From the NCBI GenBank assembly GCA_946480565.1, contig CAMLKR010000038.1, positions 1 through 16,685 on the forward strand: a stretch of 16,685 nt of DNA, given 5' to 3'. The notes below the pieces were generated by a model, which worked only from the letters and a program-made list of their open reading frames with translations, was not told where the DNA came from and made no database searches. Source of the stretch: an uncultured Arenimonas sp. (GTDB lineage: Bacteria; Pseudomonadota; Gammaproteobacteria; Xanthomonadales; Xanthomonadaceae). Below are positions 7,122 through 15,798 of the stretch, piece after piece (position 1 is the first letter of the stretch; every line of letters starts with the position of its first letter). Both the position numbers and the translations under genes were made by a program.

Positions 7122-7399
7122 AGCTTGTCCTGCTTCGCTGCAGATGATGGGCAAGTGCTTGCTTCCAAAGGGCGATACCCGCCTTCGGTAGTGATACTGA
7201 GCAGTTCAGCAGCGCCCGACAGGCCAGACCCCGCGCCGTGCGCTTGCGTCCGGAGCGCCCGGGGTGGTCCAGTCGCTCCACGCCGCGCTTCCACCTCGTC
7301 GGGAGGGCGGCGCCACTTCAGGTCAATCGCCCCCTGGCGTTGACGACCTTTGGCAGGGCAATCGACTGTTTTCGGGACAGGCGGCCCTGCCATTTTTTT
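7121..7399 (+). ncRNA. Hypothetical small RNA ending at an orphan terminator
   Basis: The terminator at 7351-7399 works only on the plus strand, yet no plus-strand gene is recognised between 6991 and 7351, so some plus-strand transcript should end here. The 5' end is uncertain. One weak promoter candidate is TTGTCA (7083-7088) with GATAAC (7109-7114) at a non-ideal 20-base spacing, giving a start near 7121. I recognise no known RNA family in the interval. An 82-codon frame (7095-7343) stops eight bases before the hairpin, but its Arg/Ser/Pro-rich product and lack of a ribosome binding site argue against a protein. Confidence 0.25.
7351..7399 (+). terminator. Strong rho-independent terminator with no recognised upstream gene
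   Basis: TGGCAGGGC (7351-7359) pairs perfectly with GCCCTGCCA (7384-7392) and is followed at once by seven Ts (7393-7399). Inside the loop CTGTT and GACAG (7366-7370, 7376-7380) can form a second short stem. On the minus strand the hairpin is followed by AAGGTC, so the signal points to plus-strand transcription only. Confidence 0.75.
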
Positions 7400-7407
7400 G
7401 CCCGCGC

Positions 7408-7635
7408 TCAGCCCCAGGACAGCTCCGGCGCGCGCCTGTGCGCCTCGGGCACCACCCGCTTGCGCAGGATCCGCACGGTCTCGACCATCAGCAGCCGCAG
7501 GTCGCGGACCAGATGGGCGGCCAGTTCGGCGTCGCCGATCTGCTCGCCGGGAATGTCCAGCCGGAAATCCTGGCCCTGCAGGCCGCCACCGTTGCTGAAC
7601 TCGATCTCGAAGTCGAACACTACCCGCCACTGCAT
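7408..7635 (-). CDS. Small conserved protein of unknown function (75 aa) behind an EamA exporter
   Basis: The product starts [17 protein letters not shown], followed by [18 protein letters not shown] and a helix containing [12 protein letters not shown]. It looks like a compact beta-beta-alpha protein. I have the impression of similar short proteins with an F-[DE]-IEF-NGGG-[LI]-QG motif in actinobacteria and proteobacteria, but I know no name or function. Its start is nine bases downstream of the exporter stop on the same strand, so the two are probably cotranscribed. The ribosome binding site is weak (AGGG about eight bases upstream). The reading frame has balanced amino-acid use, unlike the shadow ORFs around it. 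No signal peptide or membrane segment is seen. Confidence 0.65.
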   Translation of the reverse strand: MQWRVVFDFEIEFSNGGGLQGQDFRLDIPGEQIGDAELAAHLVRDLRLLMVETVRILRKRVVPEAHRRAPELSWG

Positions 7636-7644
7636 GGCCGCGCC

Positions 7645-8544
7645 CTACTTCGCCGGACGCTGGCTGATGGCGACGCTGCCCAGGATCAGGGCGCAGGCGA
7701 TGGCCATCGGCCAGGTCAGCGGTTCGCCCAGCAGGCTCCAGGCCCAGGCCACGGCCGCCAGTGGCACCAGATAGGTGACGGTGACCGCGCGGGCGGCGCC
7801 GATGCGCTGGATCAGGCGGTAATAGATGGCATAGGCCAGGCCGGTGCAGATCACCCCGAGCGCGATCGCCGAACCCCAGGCCGGCCCGGAAACCGACTGC
7901 TCCGGCCAATGGAAGATCGCGAAGGGCAGCGACAGCAACGCGGCGCCGCCCAGCGTGGCCGCCGCCACCGCGGACGGCGGCAGGCCGGCCAGCAGCCGCG
8001 GCACCAGGTTGGCGCCGACGCCGTACATCAGCGCCGCCAGCACGCCGGCGGCCGTGGCCCAGCCGACGCTGGCGCCTTCGGTCTTGTCGCTGGCCAGCAC
8101 GATCACGCCGATGAAGCCGACCACCAGGGCCAGCACCTTGCGCGCCCCGATGCGCTGGCCGAAGAACAGGAAGGCCACCAGGGCCGTGAACAGCACCGCC
8201 ATCGCATTGGTGATGGCGCCCACGCCGGCCGGCGCCCGCTGCGCGCCCCAGGCGAACAGCGCGAAGGGAATCGCCGAGTTGATGCCGCCCAGCAGGATCA
8301 GCCGCGGCCACAGCCGGGCCGGGAAGTCGGCCCGGGCCAGCCAGAGGAAGGGCAGCAGCACCGCCGCGCCCAGCGCCAACCGCAGTTCGGCCAGGGCACT
8401 GGCGCCGAACTCCGGGGCGGCAACGCGCTGGAACAGGAAGGACGCGCCCCAGATCGCCGCCAGCACGCCCAGCTCGACCGGCGTGCGCCAGGCCGGGACC
8501 AGCGCCGGCTCGACCGGCAGTACCGCAGGGTTCGGGTTCTTCAT
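7645..8544 (-). CDS. DMT superfamily transporter with two EamA domains
   Basis: This 299-residue protein has ten hydrophobic segments arranged as two EamA repeats (about residues 14-148 and 160-294). The first opens with [20 protein letters not shown] and includes [10 protein letters not shown]; the second contains [20 protein letters not shown], the usual end of this family. Members export amino acids, metabolites or drugs; the substrate here is unknown. Three starts are possible: GTG 8628, ATG 8610 and ATG 8544. I chose 8544 ([11 protein letters not shown]) because it gives the usual length and leaves the inverted repeat at 8559-8633 outside the gene, although no good ribosome binding site precedes it. 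The gene is divergent from a LysR regulator and is followed by the 75-residue gene, an arrangement typical of an exporter controlled by its neighbouring regulator. Confidence 0.85.
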   Translation of the reverse strand: MKNPNPAVLPVEPALVPAWRTPVELGVLAAIWGASFLFQRVAAPEFGASALAELRLALGAAVLLPFLWLARADFPARLWPRLILLGGINSAIPFALFAWGAQRAPAGVGAITNAMAVLFTALVAFLFFGQRIGARKVLALVVGFIGVIVLASDKTEGASVGWATAAGVLAALMYGVGANLVPRLLAGLPPSAVAAATLGGAALLSLPFAIFHWPEQSVSGPAWGSAIALGVICTGLAYAIYYRLIQRIGAARAVTVTYLVPLAAVAWAWSLLGEPLTWPMAIACALILGSVAISQRPAK

Positions 8545-8558
8545 GGCGGGGCGAGCTC

Positions 8559-8633
8559 GATTCGTGGCTGACGGCCATTTTGCTTGAGACCAGGAAACCC
8601 ACAAGCGCATACTTTCCGAGTCAGCCACAAATC
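8559..8633. repeat. 14-bp inverted repeat in the EamA/LysR divergent promoter region
   Basis: GATTCGTGGCTGAC (8559-8572) and GTCAGCCACAAATC (8620-8633) are reverse complements with one mismatch (13 of 14), separated by 47 bases. Similarity continues outwards with mostly transition differences. Two facing copies of GTGGCTGAC in a 106-base divergent region are a good candidate for LysR binding sites or for two sites bridged by a looping regulator. Confidence 0.5.
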
Positions 8634-8650
8634 AAACTTGAGGCTAGGTA

Positions 8651-9544
8651 ATGACACTCAGATCGGACTGGCTGCCGGCCCTGGCGGCCTTCGAATCGGC
8701 GGCCCGGCACCAGAACTTCGCCCACGCCGCCGAGGAGCTCCATCTCACCGCCAGCGCGGTCAGCCACCACGTGCGCAAGCTCGAGGCGCGGCTGGGCGTG
8801 AGCCTGTTCCTGCGCCACGCCCGCGGCGTCTCCCTGACCGCCGAGGGCCGCGAGCTGGCCGACGCGGCCGGCAACGCCCTGGCCGACCTGGACGGCACCC
8901 TGCGCGGGCTGCGCGGCCGGCGCCAGGAGACGCCGCGCGTACGCATCACCACCCTGCACTCGCTGAGCTTCAGCTGGCTGCTGCCGCGCCTGCCCCGTTT
9001 CGCCGCGGCGCATCCCGACGTCGCCCTGGGCTTCGAGACCGACGCCGCGCTCTCGCGCTTCGACGACGGCGGCCCCGACCTCGGCATCCGCCATGGCCCC
9101 GGCCACTGGCCCGGGCTCAGCGCGCATCCGCTGATGGACGAAACCCTCTACCCGGTCGCGGCGCCAACGCTGGCGGGCGTGGACAGCCTGCGCGAACCGG
9201 CCGACATCGCCCGGCTGCCGCTGGTCGCGGACCTCGCGCGCCAGGGCTGGCCGGACTGGTTCCGCGCCGCGGGCGTGCACGGCCTGCGCTTCGAGGAACG
9301 CTACCGCTTCGTGGACAGCACCGGCAGCCTGCAGGCCGCGGTGAACGGGCTGGGCGCCGTGCTGGCGCGCGACCGGCTGCTCGGGCCCTTCCTGGCCGAC
9401 GGCCGGCTGCGACGTCTGCCGGGCCCGGCGCTGAAGGCGCGCTGGAGCTACCACATCGTCTACCCGGCGCACCGGCGGCTGCGGCCGGGCGCCCAGGCGT
9501 TCGTCGACTGGCTGCTGGCCGATGTCGCCGAACACGGGGCCTGA
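8651..9544 (+). CDS. LysR family transcriptional regulator, GcvA-like
   Basis: This 297-residue regulator has an N-terminal winged HTH (residues 6-64, with NFAHAAEELHLTASAVSHHV and KLEARLGVSLFLR) and a LysR substrate-binding domain (about 95-290). The start WLPALAAFESAARHQNFA and the middle signature SFSWLLPRLPRFAAAHPDV are typical of the GcvA-type branch. ATG 8651 is preceded by TGAGG (8639-8643) at seven bases. It is divergent from the EamA exporter, with the long inverted repeat between them, so its most likely target is that exporter and itself. The effector is unknown. Length and both domains are normal. The downstream S4 gene follows after 53 bases and has its own -10-like element. Confidence 0.9.
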   Translation: MTLRSDWLPALAAFESAARHQNFAHAAEELHLTASAVSHHVRKLEARLGVSLFLRHARGVSLTAEGRELADAAGNALADLDGTLRGLRGRRQETPRVRITTLHSLSFSWLLPRLPRFAAAHPDVALGFETDAALSRFDDGGPDLGIRHGPGHWPGLSAHPLMDETLYPVAAPTLAGVDSLREPADIARLPLVADLARQGWPDWFRAAGVHGLRFEERYRFVDSTGSLQAAVNGLGAVLARDRLLGPFLADGRLRRLPGPALKARWSYHIVYPAHRRLRPGAQAFVDWLLADVAEHGA

Positions 9545-9548
9545 TCCG

Positions 9549-9555
9549 CTAACCT
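9549..9555 (+). promoter_or_regulatory. CTAACCT -10-like element upstream of the S4 protein gene
   Basis: CTAACCT lies five bases after the LysR stop and 42 bases before ATG 9598. No -35 hexamer is visible. It is one of seven CTAnnnT elements placed upstream of starts in this window. Confidence 0.25.
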
Positions 9556-9597
9556 GAGCGCCTCTTCGCGGTTCGCCGCCGTCTTCGCCGGATTCCC

Positions 9598-9822
9598 ATG
9601 CGCCCGACCGTCATCGATTTCGAACTTGACCGCGAGTTCGTCGAGCTCAACCAGCTGCTCAAGCTGGCCGGGCTCTGCGACAGCGGCGGCATGGGCAAGG
9701 CCCTCGTCGCCAGCGGCGCGGTGACCGTGGACGGCCAACCGGAGCTGCGCAAGACCTGCAAGATCCGCGCGGGCCAGGTGGTCCGGCTGGACGAGGTCGA
9801 GATCCGGGTGCAGGCCGTTTAG
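9598..9822 (+). CDS. S4-domain RNA-binding protein, YbcJ-like
   Basis: The 74-residue product is essentially one S4 RNA-binding domain. FVELNQLLKLAGLCDSGGMG, KALVASGAVTVDG, QPELRKTCKIRAGQVV and a final strand follow the family fold, with the typical G-x-V-x-V-[ND]-G turn. Small stand-alone S4 proteins of the YbcJ type are thought to bind structured RNA, probably linked to ribosomes or translation, without a known enzymatic role. The ribosome binding site at ATG 9598 is poor (CGGATTCCC just upstream), so the start is chosen by protein alignment from memory. The gene is 53 bases after the LysR gene and is followed by a compound GC hairpin. Confidence 0.85.
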   Translation: MRPTVIDFELDREFVELNQLLKLAGLCDSGGMGKALVASGAVTVDGQPELRKTCKIRAGQVVRLDEVEIRVQAV

Positions 9823-9823
9823 A

Positions 9824-9872
9824 AGCGCCCTCCCCCGCCCGTTCCCCGAGGGGAAAGGGGGCCGGAAGCGCT
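9824..9872 (+). terminator. Compound hairpin after the S4 gene
   Basis: Nested complementary blocks AGCGC/GCGCT (9824-9828, 9868-9872), CCCCC/GGGGG (9832-9836, 9857-9861) and TTCCCC/GGGGAA (9842-9847, 9850-9855) can form one long interrupted stem two bases after the stop. No T-run follows, so termination is plausible but not certain. Confidence 0.35.
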
Positions 9873-9895
9873 CACGCCGGACGGACGCCGCGGCG

Positions 9896-9902
9896 CTAAG
9901 AT
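9896..9902 (+). promoter_or_regulatory. CTAAGAT -10-like element upstream of the sugar dehydrogenase gene
   Basis: CTAAGAT lies 39 bases before ATG 9942, with no clear -35. Same element class as at 3218, 9549, 11491, 13690, 13788 and 16194. Confidence 0.3.
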
Positions 9903-9941
9903 CGGCGCAGGCCCACCCGGCCGGACGCTGGAGCCCCCGCC

Positions 9942-11192
9942 ATGTCCCGGATCGCCGCCCGCCTGCTGCCCGCCGTCCTGCTGCTCGGCAGCCTCGCCTC
10001 CGCCACCGCGGCGCAGGACAACGTCGCCATCGCGCCCAGCAGCCTCGGTCCGCTGCGGGTCACCACCGTGGTGCAGGGCCTGCAGAACCCCTGGAGCCTG
10101 GCCTTCCTGCCCGACGGCCGCGCCCTGGTGACCGAACGCCCGGGCCGGCTGCGCATCCTCGACCTGGGCACGCGCACGCTGTCGGCGCCGGTCAGCGGCC
10201 TGCCGGCGGTGTGGGCCTCGGGCCAGGGTGGCCTGCTCGACGTGGTGCCGGATCCGGACTTCGCGCAGAACCAGCGCATCTATTTCAGCTATGCCGAAGC
10301 CGGCGGCAATGGCCTCGCCGGCACGGCGGTGGCGCGCGCGCGACTGCTGGACCTGGGGCTGCAGGACGTGCAGGTGATCTTCCGACAGGAGCCCAAGCTC
10401 AGCAGCGGCAACCACTTCGGCTCGCGCCTGGTGTTCGACCGCGCCGGCCACCTGTTCGTCACCCTGGGAGAGAACAACGTGCGCATCGCCGCGCAGTACC
10501 TGGACCACCACCAGGGCAAGGTGGTGCGGCTGTGGCCCGACGGCAGCATCCCGGCGGACAATCCTTTCGTCGGCAATCCCGAGGCGCTGGTGGACCTGTG
10601 GTCCTACGGCCACCGCAATCCGCAGGGCGCCGCGCTCAATCCCTGGACCGGCGCGCTGTGGATCACCGAACACGGTGCGATGGGCGGCGACGAGGTGAAC
10701 ATCCCTCAGGCCGGGAAAAATTACGGCTGGCCGATCATCACCCACGGCCTCGACTACAACGGCCGGCCCATCCCCGAATCCATCGGCAGCAGCGCGCCGG
10801 GCATGGAGCAGCCGCTGCACTACTGGGTGCCGTCGATCGGGCCCAGCGGCATGGCCTTCTACACCGGCCTGCAAATGCAGCGCTGGCATGGCGACCTGTT
10901 CGTGGGCGCGCTGGCCAGCCGGCAGCTGGTGCGGCTGGATCTCGATGGCGACCGCGTCGTCGGCGAAGAGCGCCTGCTGACCGGCTTCGGCCACCGCATC
11001 CGCGACGTGCGCAACGGGCCCGACGGAGCGCTCTACCTGCTTACCGACTCGGCCGATGGCCGCGTGCTGAAGATCGAGCAGGGCAAGAACGTCTGGCGGC
11101 CGCGCACGCAGTCGGTGCCAACGGCCGGGCCGCAGCGGACTCCGGCACCACGGGCATCCCCCGTGCGCCGGCCGGCGCCGCGGCAGCGCTGA
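9942..11192 (+). CDS. Exported PQQ-dependent sugar dehydrogenase (soluble GDH/aldose dehydrogenase type)
   Basis: This 416-residue protein has a Sec signal peptide (MSRIAARLLPAVLLLGSLAS, cleavage likely near residue 24) and a six-bladed beta-propeller of the soluble glucose dehydrogenase/YliI family. Visible motifs are NPWSLAFLPDGRALVTER (49-66), GQGGLLDVV (94-102), SGNHFGSRL (155-163, where H158 fits the catalytic base of the family), YGHRNPQG (222-229) and EHGAMGGDEVN (243-253), followed by NYGWP. Such enzymes oxidise aldose sugars in the periplasm using PQQ and calcium. No pqq biosynthesis genes are in the window. The last ~35 residues are a basic, Pro/Arg-rich tail beyond the propeller. 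GGAG (9930-9933) precedes the ATG. The gene ends four bases from the convergent GlsB gene. Confidence 0.9.
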   Translation: MSRIAARLLPAVLLLGSLASATAAQDNVAIAPSSLGPLRVTTVVQGLQNPWSLAFLPDGRALVTERPGRLRILDLGTRTLSAPVSGLPAVWASGQGGLLDVVPDPDFAQNQRIYFSYAEAGGNGLAGTAVARARLLDLGLQDVQVIFRQEPKLSSGNHFGSRLVFDRAGHLFVTLGENNVRIAAQYLDHHQGKVVRLWPDGSIPADNPFVGNPEALVDLWSYGHRNPQGAALNPWTGALWITEHGAMGGDEVNIPQAGKNYGWPIITHGLDYNGRPIPESIGSSAPGMEQPLHYWVPSIGPSGMAFYTGLQMQRWHGDLFVGALASRQLVRLDLDGDRVVGEERLLTGFGHRIRDVRNGPDGALYLLTDSADGRVLKIEQGKNVWRPRTQSVPTAGPQRTPAPRASPVRRPAPRQR

Positions 11193-11196
11193 AGGC

Positions 11197-11454
11197 TCAG
11201 GACGCCTTGTTCTTCTTCGCCGCGGCGTAGAGGAAGAGCAGCACGATCGCGAACAGCACCGAGGCGATGAAGCCCGCCGGCTCGCCCTCGGCATACCAGT
11301 CCATGGACTGGCCGACGAATTTGGCCAGCAGTGCGCCGCCGACGCCCAGCACCATCGTCCACAGCAGGCTCAGCTTGTCGTCGCCGGGTTTGATCGCCCG
11401 TGCGACCAGGCCGACGACGAATCCGATCAGGATGGTCCAGAGAAGGCTCAGCAT
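11197..11454 (-). CDS. GlsB/YeaQ/YmgE family small membrane protein
   Basis: The 85-residue product has three predicted membrane segments (about 3-20, 29-47 and 60-79). Segments one and two both begin LSLLWT, an internal repeat typical of this family, also called transglycosylase-associated protein. The loop IKPGDDK between them is characteristic. Members are often induced by stress, but the molecular function is unknown. GGGAG precedes ATG 11454 by nine bases. A CTAAGCT element 36 bases upstream may be its promoter. The C-terminus is basic (AAKKNKAS). The gene converges on the sugar dehydrogenase gene, leaving only four bases between the stops. It lies downstream of the VOC gene on the same strand, 72 bases away. 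Confidence 0.9.
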   Translation of the reverse strand: MLSLLWTILIGFVVGLVARAIKPGDDKLSLLWTMVLGVGGALLAKFVGQSMDWYAEGEPAGFIASVLFAIVLLFLYAAAKKNKAS

Positions 11455-11490
11455 GCGTGCGTGCTCCCGGAGTGGCGGATGCCCGTGGGG

Positions 11491-11497
11491 AGCTTAG
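11491..11497 (-). promoter_or_regulatory. CTAAGCT -10-like element upstream of the GlsB/YeaQ gene
   Basis: On the minus strand CTAAGCT lies 36 bases before ATG 11454, with no clear -35. A C just before the hexamer is favoured by stationary-phase sigma factor in E. coli, which would fit a stress gene; this is inference. Confidence 0.3.
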
Positions 11498-11526
11498 CAC
11501 CGGCCGGAGACTCCGCTGGCGAAGCC

Positions 11527-11901
11527 TCAGGGCCCGATGTGGAAGAAATTGAGCTTGTTGCCGTCGAGGTCGCGGAAATAGCCGCCGTAGAAGCCAAAGC
11601 CCCGGTCGCCCGGAGCACCTTCGTCGGTGCCGCCGAGCTGCAGCGCCAGCGCGTGCAGCGTGTCGACGTTCGCGCGGTTGCCGGCCAGCAGCGCGGTCAT
11701 GTTGCCGTTGCCGCGGTGCGGCGCCTGCTGGTCGTAGGGCGTGACGATGCCGAAGGCCGGCTGGCCGCGGGCGACGCCCCAGAGGATCAGCCGGTCGCCG
11801 ATCTCCATGATGCGCCTGGCGCCCAGCGGAGCGAACAGGGCATCGTAGAAGCCCGCGGCGCGCGCCATGTCGCGCACGCCTACCGTCACGTATCCGATCA
11901 T
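11527..11901 (-). CDS. VOC (glyoxalase/bleomycin resistance) family protein
   Basis: The 124-residue protein has the two beta-alpha-beta-beta-beta modules of the VOC fold, with MIGYVTVGVRDMARAAGFYD at the start and YFRDLDGNKLNFFHIGP at the end. The first strand reads YVTVGV, without the metal-binding His common in glyoxalases, and the last has Asn-Phe-Phe in place of the usual ligand Glu, so a classical metal site is doubtful. The role is unknown; many such proteins bind small molecules or act as lyase-like enzymes. A G-rich ribosome binding site (GGGGGGAAG) lies three bases before ATG 11901. It is 96 bases downstream of hutU on the same strand, with a hairpin between them, so cotranscription is uncertain. 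Confidence 0.85.
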   Translation of the reverse strand: MIGYVTVGVRDMARAAGFYDALFAPLGARRIMEIGDRLILWGVARGQPAFGIVTPYDQQAPHRGNGNMTALLAGNRANVDTLHALALQLGGTDEGAPGDRGFGFYGGYFRDLDGNKLNFFHIGP

Positions 11902-11965
11902 CTGCTTCCCCCCTGGTTCGATCCGATGCTGGAACGGTAACCCATGCGCGCGGTGGCGCCAGCGG

Positions 11966-11990
11966 CGGATCCGACAGGCTGGCGGATCCG
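11966..11990 (-). terminator. Possible hairpin after hutU
   Basis: CGGATCCG occurs at 11966-11973 and 11983-11990. The octamer is its own reverse complement, so the two copies can pair as an eight-base stem with a nine-base loop just past the hutU stop. No U-tract follows. Confidence 0.3.
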
Positions 11991-11997
11991 GCCTCCC

Positions 11998-13665
<1,668 letters not shown>

Positions 13666-13689
13666 GGCGGCTCCCTGGGGCAGGCGCCG

Positions 13690-13696
13690 ATTATAG
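13690..13696 (-). promoter_or_regulatory. hutU promoter -10 element (CTATAAT)
   Basis: On the minus strand a perfect TATAAT preceded by C lies 24 bases before the hutU ATG. The expected start near 13683 gives a very short leader of about 17 bases that still holds the ribosome binding site. The -35 region is GC-rich without a TTGACA-like hexamer, which suggests dependence on an activator or a special -10 context. Confidence 0.5.
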
Positions 13697-13711
13697 GTTT
13701 TCCGGCCCCGT

Positions 13712-13736
13712 GCTCCCGCCCCGGCCGGCCGGGAGC
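13712..13736. repeat. Inverted repeat overlapping the hutU -35 region
   Basis: GCTCCCG (13712-13718) and CGGGAGC (13730-13736) are exact reverse complements around an 11-base GC-rich spacer. Their centre lies about 41 bases upstream of the expected hutU start. That position suits an activator or repressor site; it is unlike the known HutC operator. Confidence 0.35.
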
Positions 13737-13787
13737 GGGTATCGGCATTGATGTCCGAAAACGGCGAGTCCGGCGGCCGGCCCGGCG

Positions 13788-13794
13788 CTAGGAT
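13788..13794 (+). promoter_or_regulatory. CTAGGAT element directly before the ada-alkA start
   Basis: CTAGGAT ends six bases before ATG 13801. If it is a -10 box the mRNA would be leaderless or nearly so. The overlapping AGGA (13790-13793), seven bases before the ATG, could equally be the ribosome binding site. Both readings cannot hold for the same transcript. Confidence 0.25.
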
Positions 13795-13800
13795 GCGGCC

Positions 13801-15273
13801 ATGGACCCGACCACCCTGCCCCCGCCCGACGTCTGCGACCGCGCGCGCGCCGCCAGGGACGCGCGTTTCGACGGGCTCTTCTTCACCGCGGTGCGCAGCA
13901 CCGGCATCTACTGCCGGCCGGTGTGCCCCGCGCCCGCGCCCCGGCCCAAGAACATCCGCTACTACCCCAGCGCGGCCGCGGCGGCGGCGGCCGGTTACCG
14001 TCCCTGCCTGCGCTGCCGCCCGGAGCTTTCGCCCGGCGCCTTCGTGCGCGGCGGCGAACAGGCCGTGCAGCGTGCGTTGGCCCTGATCGCGGACGGCGCG
14101 CTGGACGAAGGTTCGGTGGAGCAGCTGGCGCGCCGGGTCGGCCTGGGCGGGCGCCAGCTGCGCCGTGTCTTCCTGACCGAAACCGGCGCGACGCCGATCG
14201 CCGTGCACGGCACCCGGCGCCTGCTGCTCGCGAAGCAGCTGCTCACGGAGACCAGGCTGCCGGTGACCCAGGTCGCGCTGGCCGCGGGCTTCCGCAGCCT
14301 GCGCCGTTTCAACGCCGCCTTCCTGGAGGGCTGCGGCATGCCGCCCGGCGCGATCCGGCGCCAGCGCGGCGATGGCGCACCGGCGGGTGCGCTGTCGCTG
14401 CGCCTGGGTTACCGGCCGCCGCTGGATTTCCCGCTGATGCTGGGCTTCCTGCGCAAACGTTCGATCGACGGCATCGAGCGCATTTCCGCGGAGGCCTACG
14501 AACGGGTCTGCGGTCCGGTGGACGCACCGGTGCACCTGCGCGTGACCGCGGCGAAGGATCGGCCGGAACTGCGGCTGGAGATCGAGGGCGCCGACCCGCG
14601 CGCGATCCCCGACCTGGTGCGGCGCGTGCGCCGCGTCTTCGACCTCGATGCCGATCCCGCCGCGGTGCGGGCCTGCCTGGCGCGAACGCCGCTGCTGGCG
14701 CGCGGCCTCAGGCGCCGGCCAGGCCTGCGTGTTCCGGGTGGCTGGGACGGCTTCGAGCTGGCGGTGCGCGCGGTGCTGGGCCAGCAGGTCAGCGTCGCCG
14801 GCGCCACCACCCTGGCGCGGCGCCTGGTGCAGGTCTGGGGCGAAGCGCGGCCCCGGCCGCGCGAGGGCCTGGACCGGGCCTTCCCGAGCCCCGAGGTGCT
14901 GGCAACCGCCCCCTTGGAATCGATCGGACTGCCGCGGTCGCGCGCAGCCACCCTGCGCGCGCTCGCCGCCGCCGTGGCCGAGCGGCGCGTGCACTTCGGC
15001 GCCGGCCAGCGCCTGGACGAGTTCGTGCACGGCCTGGTCGCCCTGCCCGGCATCGGCCCGTGGACCGCGAACTACGTGGCGATGCGCGCGCTCGGCCATC
15101 CCGACGCCTTCCCTGCCGGCGACCTGGTGCTGCAGCAGGTGCTGGGCGGCGCCGAGGGCCGGCTGGGCGAACGCGAAACCGAAGCCCGCTCCCAGGCCTG
15201 GCGTCCATGGCGCGCCTATGCGGTGCTGCACCTGTGGTTCCTGTCCGGCGACGCGGCGAAGGAGATCGACTGA
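13801..15273 (+). CDS. Ada-AlkA fusion: phosphotriester-sensing regulator and 3-alkylpurine DNA glycosylase
   Basis: The 490-residue protein joins three modules. Residues 1-80 are the Ada metal-binding domain with the zinc cysteines C38, C42, C69 and C72, at the same numbering as E. coli Ada; C38 accepts methyl from phosphotriesters. Residues ~85-190 are an AraC-type double HTH. Residues ~197-310 are the AlkA N-terminal domain ([20 protein letters not shown]) and 312-485 the HhH-GPD glycosylase, with hairpin [12 protein letters not shown] (413-424) and catalytic D441 ([10 protein letters not shown]). The Ada methyltransferase domain is absent; the overlapping ogt gene supplies that activity. 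The protein should sense alkylation, activate transcription and excise 3-methyladenine-type lesions. The Cys numbering fixes the start. The gene is divergent from hutU. Confidence 0.93.
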   Translation: MDPTTLPPPDVCDRARAARDARFDGLFFTAVRSTGIYCRPVCPAPAPRPKNIRYYPSAAAAAAAGYRPCLRCRPELSPGAFVRGGEQAVQRALALIADGALDEGSVEQLARRVGLGGRQLRRVFLTETGATPIAVHGTRRLLLAKQLLTETRLPVTQVALAAGFRSLRRFNAAFLEGCGMPPGAIRRQRGDGAPAGALSLRLGYRPPLDFPLMLGFLRKRSIDGIERISAEAYERVCGPVDAPVHLRVTAAKDRPELRLEIEGADPRAIPDLVRRVRRVFDLDADPAAVRACLARTPLLARGLRRRPGLRVPGGWDGFELAVRAVLGQQVSVAGATTLARRLVQVWGEARPRPREGLDRAFPSPEVLATAPLESIGLPRSRAATLRALAAAVAERRVHFGAGQRLDEFVHGLVALPGIGPWTANYVAMRALGHPDAFPAGDLVLQQVLGGAEGRLGERETEARSQAWRPWRAYAVLHLWFLSGDAAKEID

Positions 15274-15761
15274 TGTGGTTCGACCGCTTCGACACCCCGA
15301 TCGGCGAAATGGCCGTGGCCGCCGACGACGCCGGCCTGCGCCATGTGCTGTTTCCGGACAACAAGTACCCACCGTCGGGGCGCGAGAGCTGGCGCCGCGA
15401 TGCGCGGGCGCTGCGGGCGCCGCGCGAACAGCTGATGGCCTATTTCGCGGGTGAACTCCGGACGTTCGCGCTGCGGCTGGCGCCCGCCGGCACGCCGTTC
15501 CAGATGACGGTGTGGGCGGCCCTGGCGGACATCCCCTTCGGCCGCACCTGGAGTTACGGCGAGCTGGCGCGGCACATCGGCCAGGACCGGGCGGTGCGTG
15601 CGGTGGGTGCGGCGAACGGACGCAACCCGCTGCCGGTGGTGCTGCCCTGCCATCGCGTCATCGGCGCGGACGGCAGCCTCACCGGTTTCGGCGGCGGACT
15701 GCCGCTGAAGAAGTTACTGCTCGAACACGAGGGCGCAGGCCAACCGGGCCTGGGATTCTGA
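15273..15761 (+). CDS. ogt: Methylated-DNA--[protein]-cysteine S-methyltransferase
   Basis: The 162-residue protein removes alkyl groups from O6-alkylguanine onto its own cysteine. The active-site motif LPCHRVIG gives C126, and [15 protein letters not shown] (109-123) is the DNA-binding helix and Asn hinge. The N-terminal part starts [17 protein letters not shown], typical of Ogt/Ada-C N-domains. [15 protein letters not shown] (89-103) is the first HTH helix pair. Its ATG overlaps the stop of the ada-alkA gene (TGATG at 15271-15275), so the two are translationally coupled and together form a complete alkylation response. Length is normal for Ogt. A hairpin at 15799-15820 follows the stop. Confidence 0.95.
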   Translation: MWFDRFDTPIGEMAVAADDAGLRHVLFPDNKYPPSGRESWRRDARALRAPREQLMAYFAGELRTFALRLAPAGTPFQMTVWAALADIPFGRTWSYGELARHIGQDRAVRAVGAANGRNPLPVVLPCHRVIGADGSLTGFGGGLPLKKLLLEHEGAGQPGLGF

Positions 15762-15798
15762 GACGCCCCGGGACGGGTCGGCGAATCCCGGAAACGAA

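Larger units (their letters stand above)
6992..7407. other. 416-base gap with regulatory signals but no convincing gene
   Basis: Between the desaturase start and the 75-residue gene there is no ORF with protein-like composition and a start signal. The part from about 7080 to 7215 is visibly less GC-rich than the rest of the window. It holds the minus-strand desaturase promoter (7092-7121), a palindrome CAAGCGCTTG (7048-7057) with a near copy CAAGTGCTTG (7152-7161), and a strong plus-strand terminator (7351-7399) with no assigned gene. Confidence 0.6.

Noticed and set aside
7095..7343. 82-codon plus-strand frame ending just before the orphan terminator
   Set aside because: Position is suggestive, but there is no ribosome binding site and the product is Arg/Ser/Pro-rich without a recognisable fold. 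Kept only as a remark under the possible small RNA.
7264..8571. 435-codon plus-strand frame opposite the EamA gene
   Set aside because: Gln/Arg/Gly-rich antisense shadow; the EamA protein with ten membrane segments is on the other strand.
5966..8602. 878-codon open frame on the minus strand
   Set aside because: Only the part up to 6991 is the desaturase. The upstream part is a high-GC open frame crossing the regulatory gap, and over 7645-8544 it is a shadow of the EamA gene, with Arg/Gly/Pro-rich composition.
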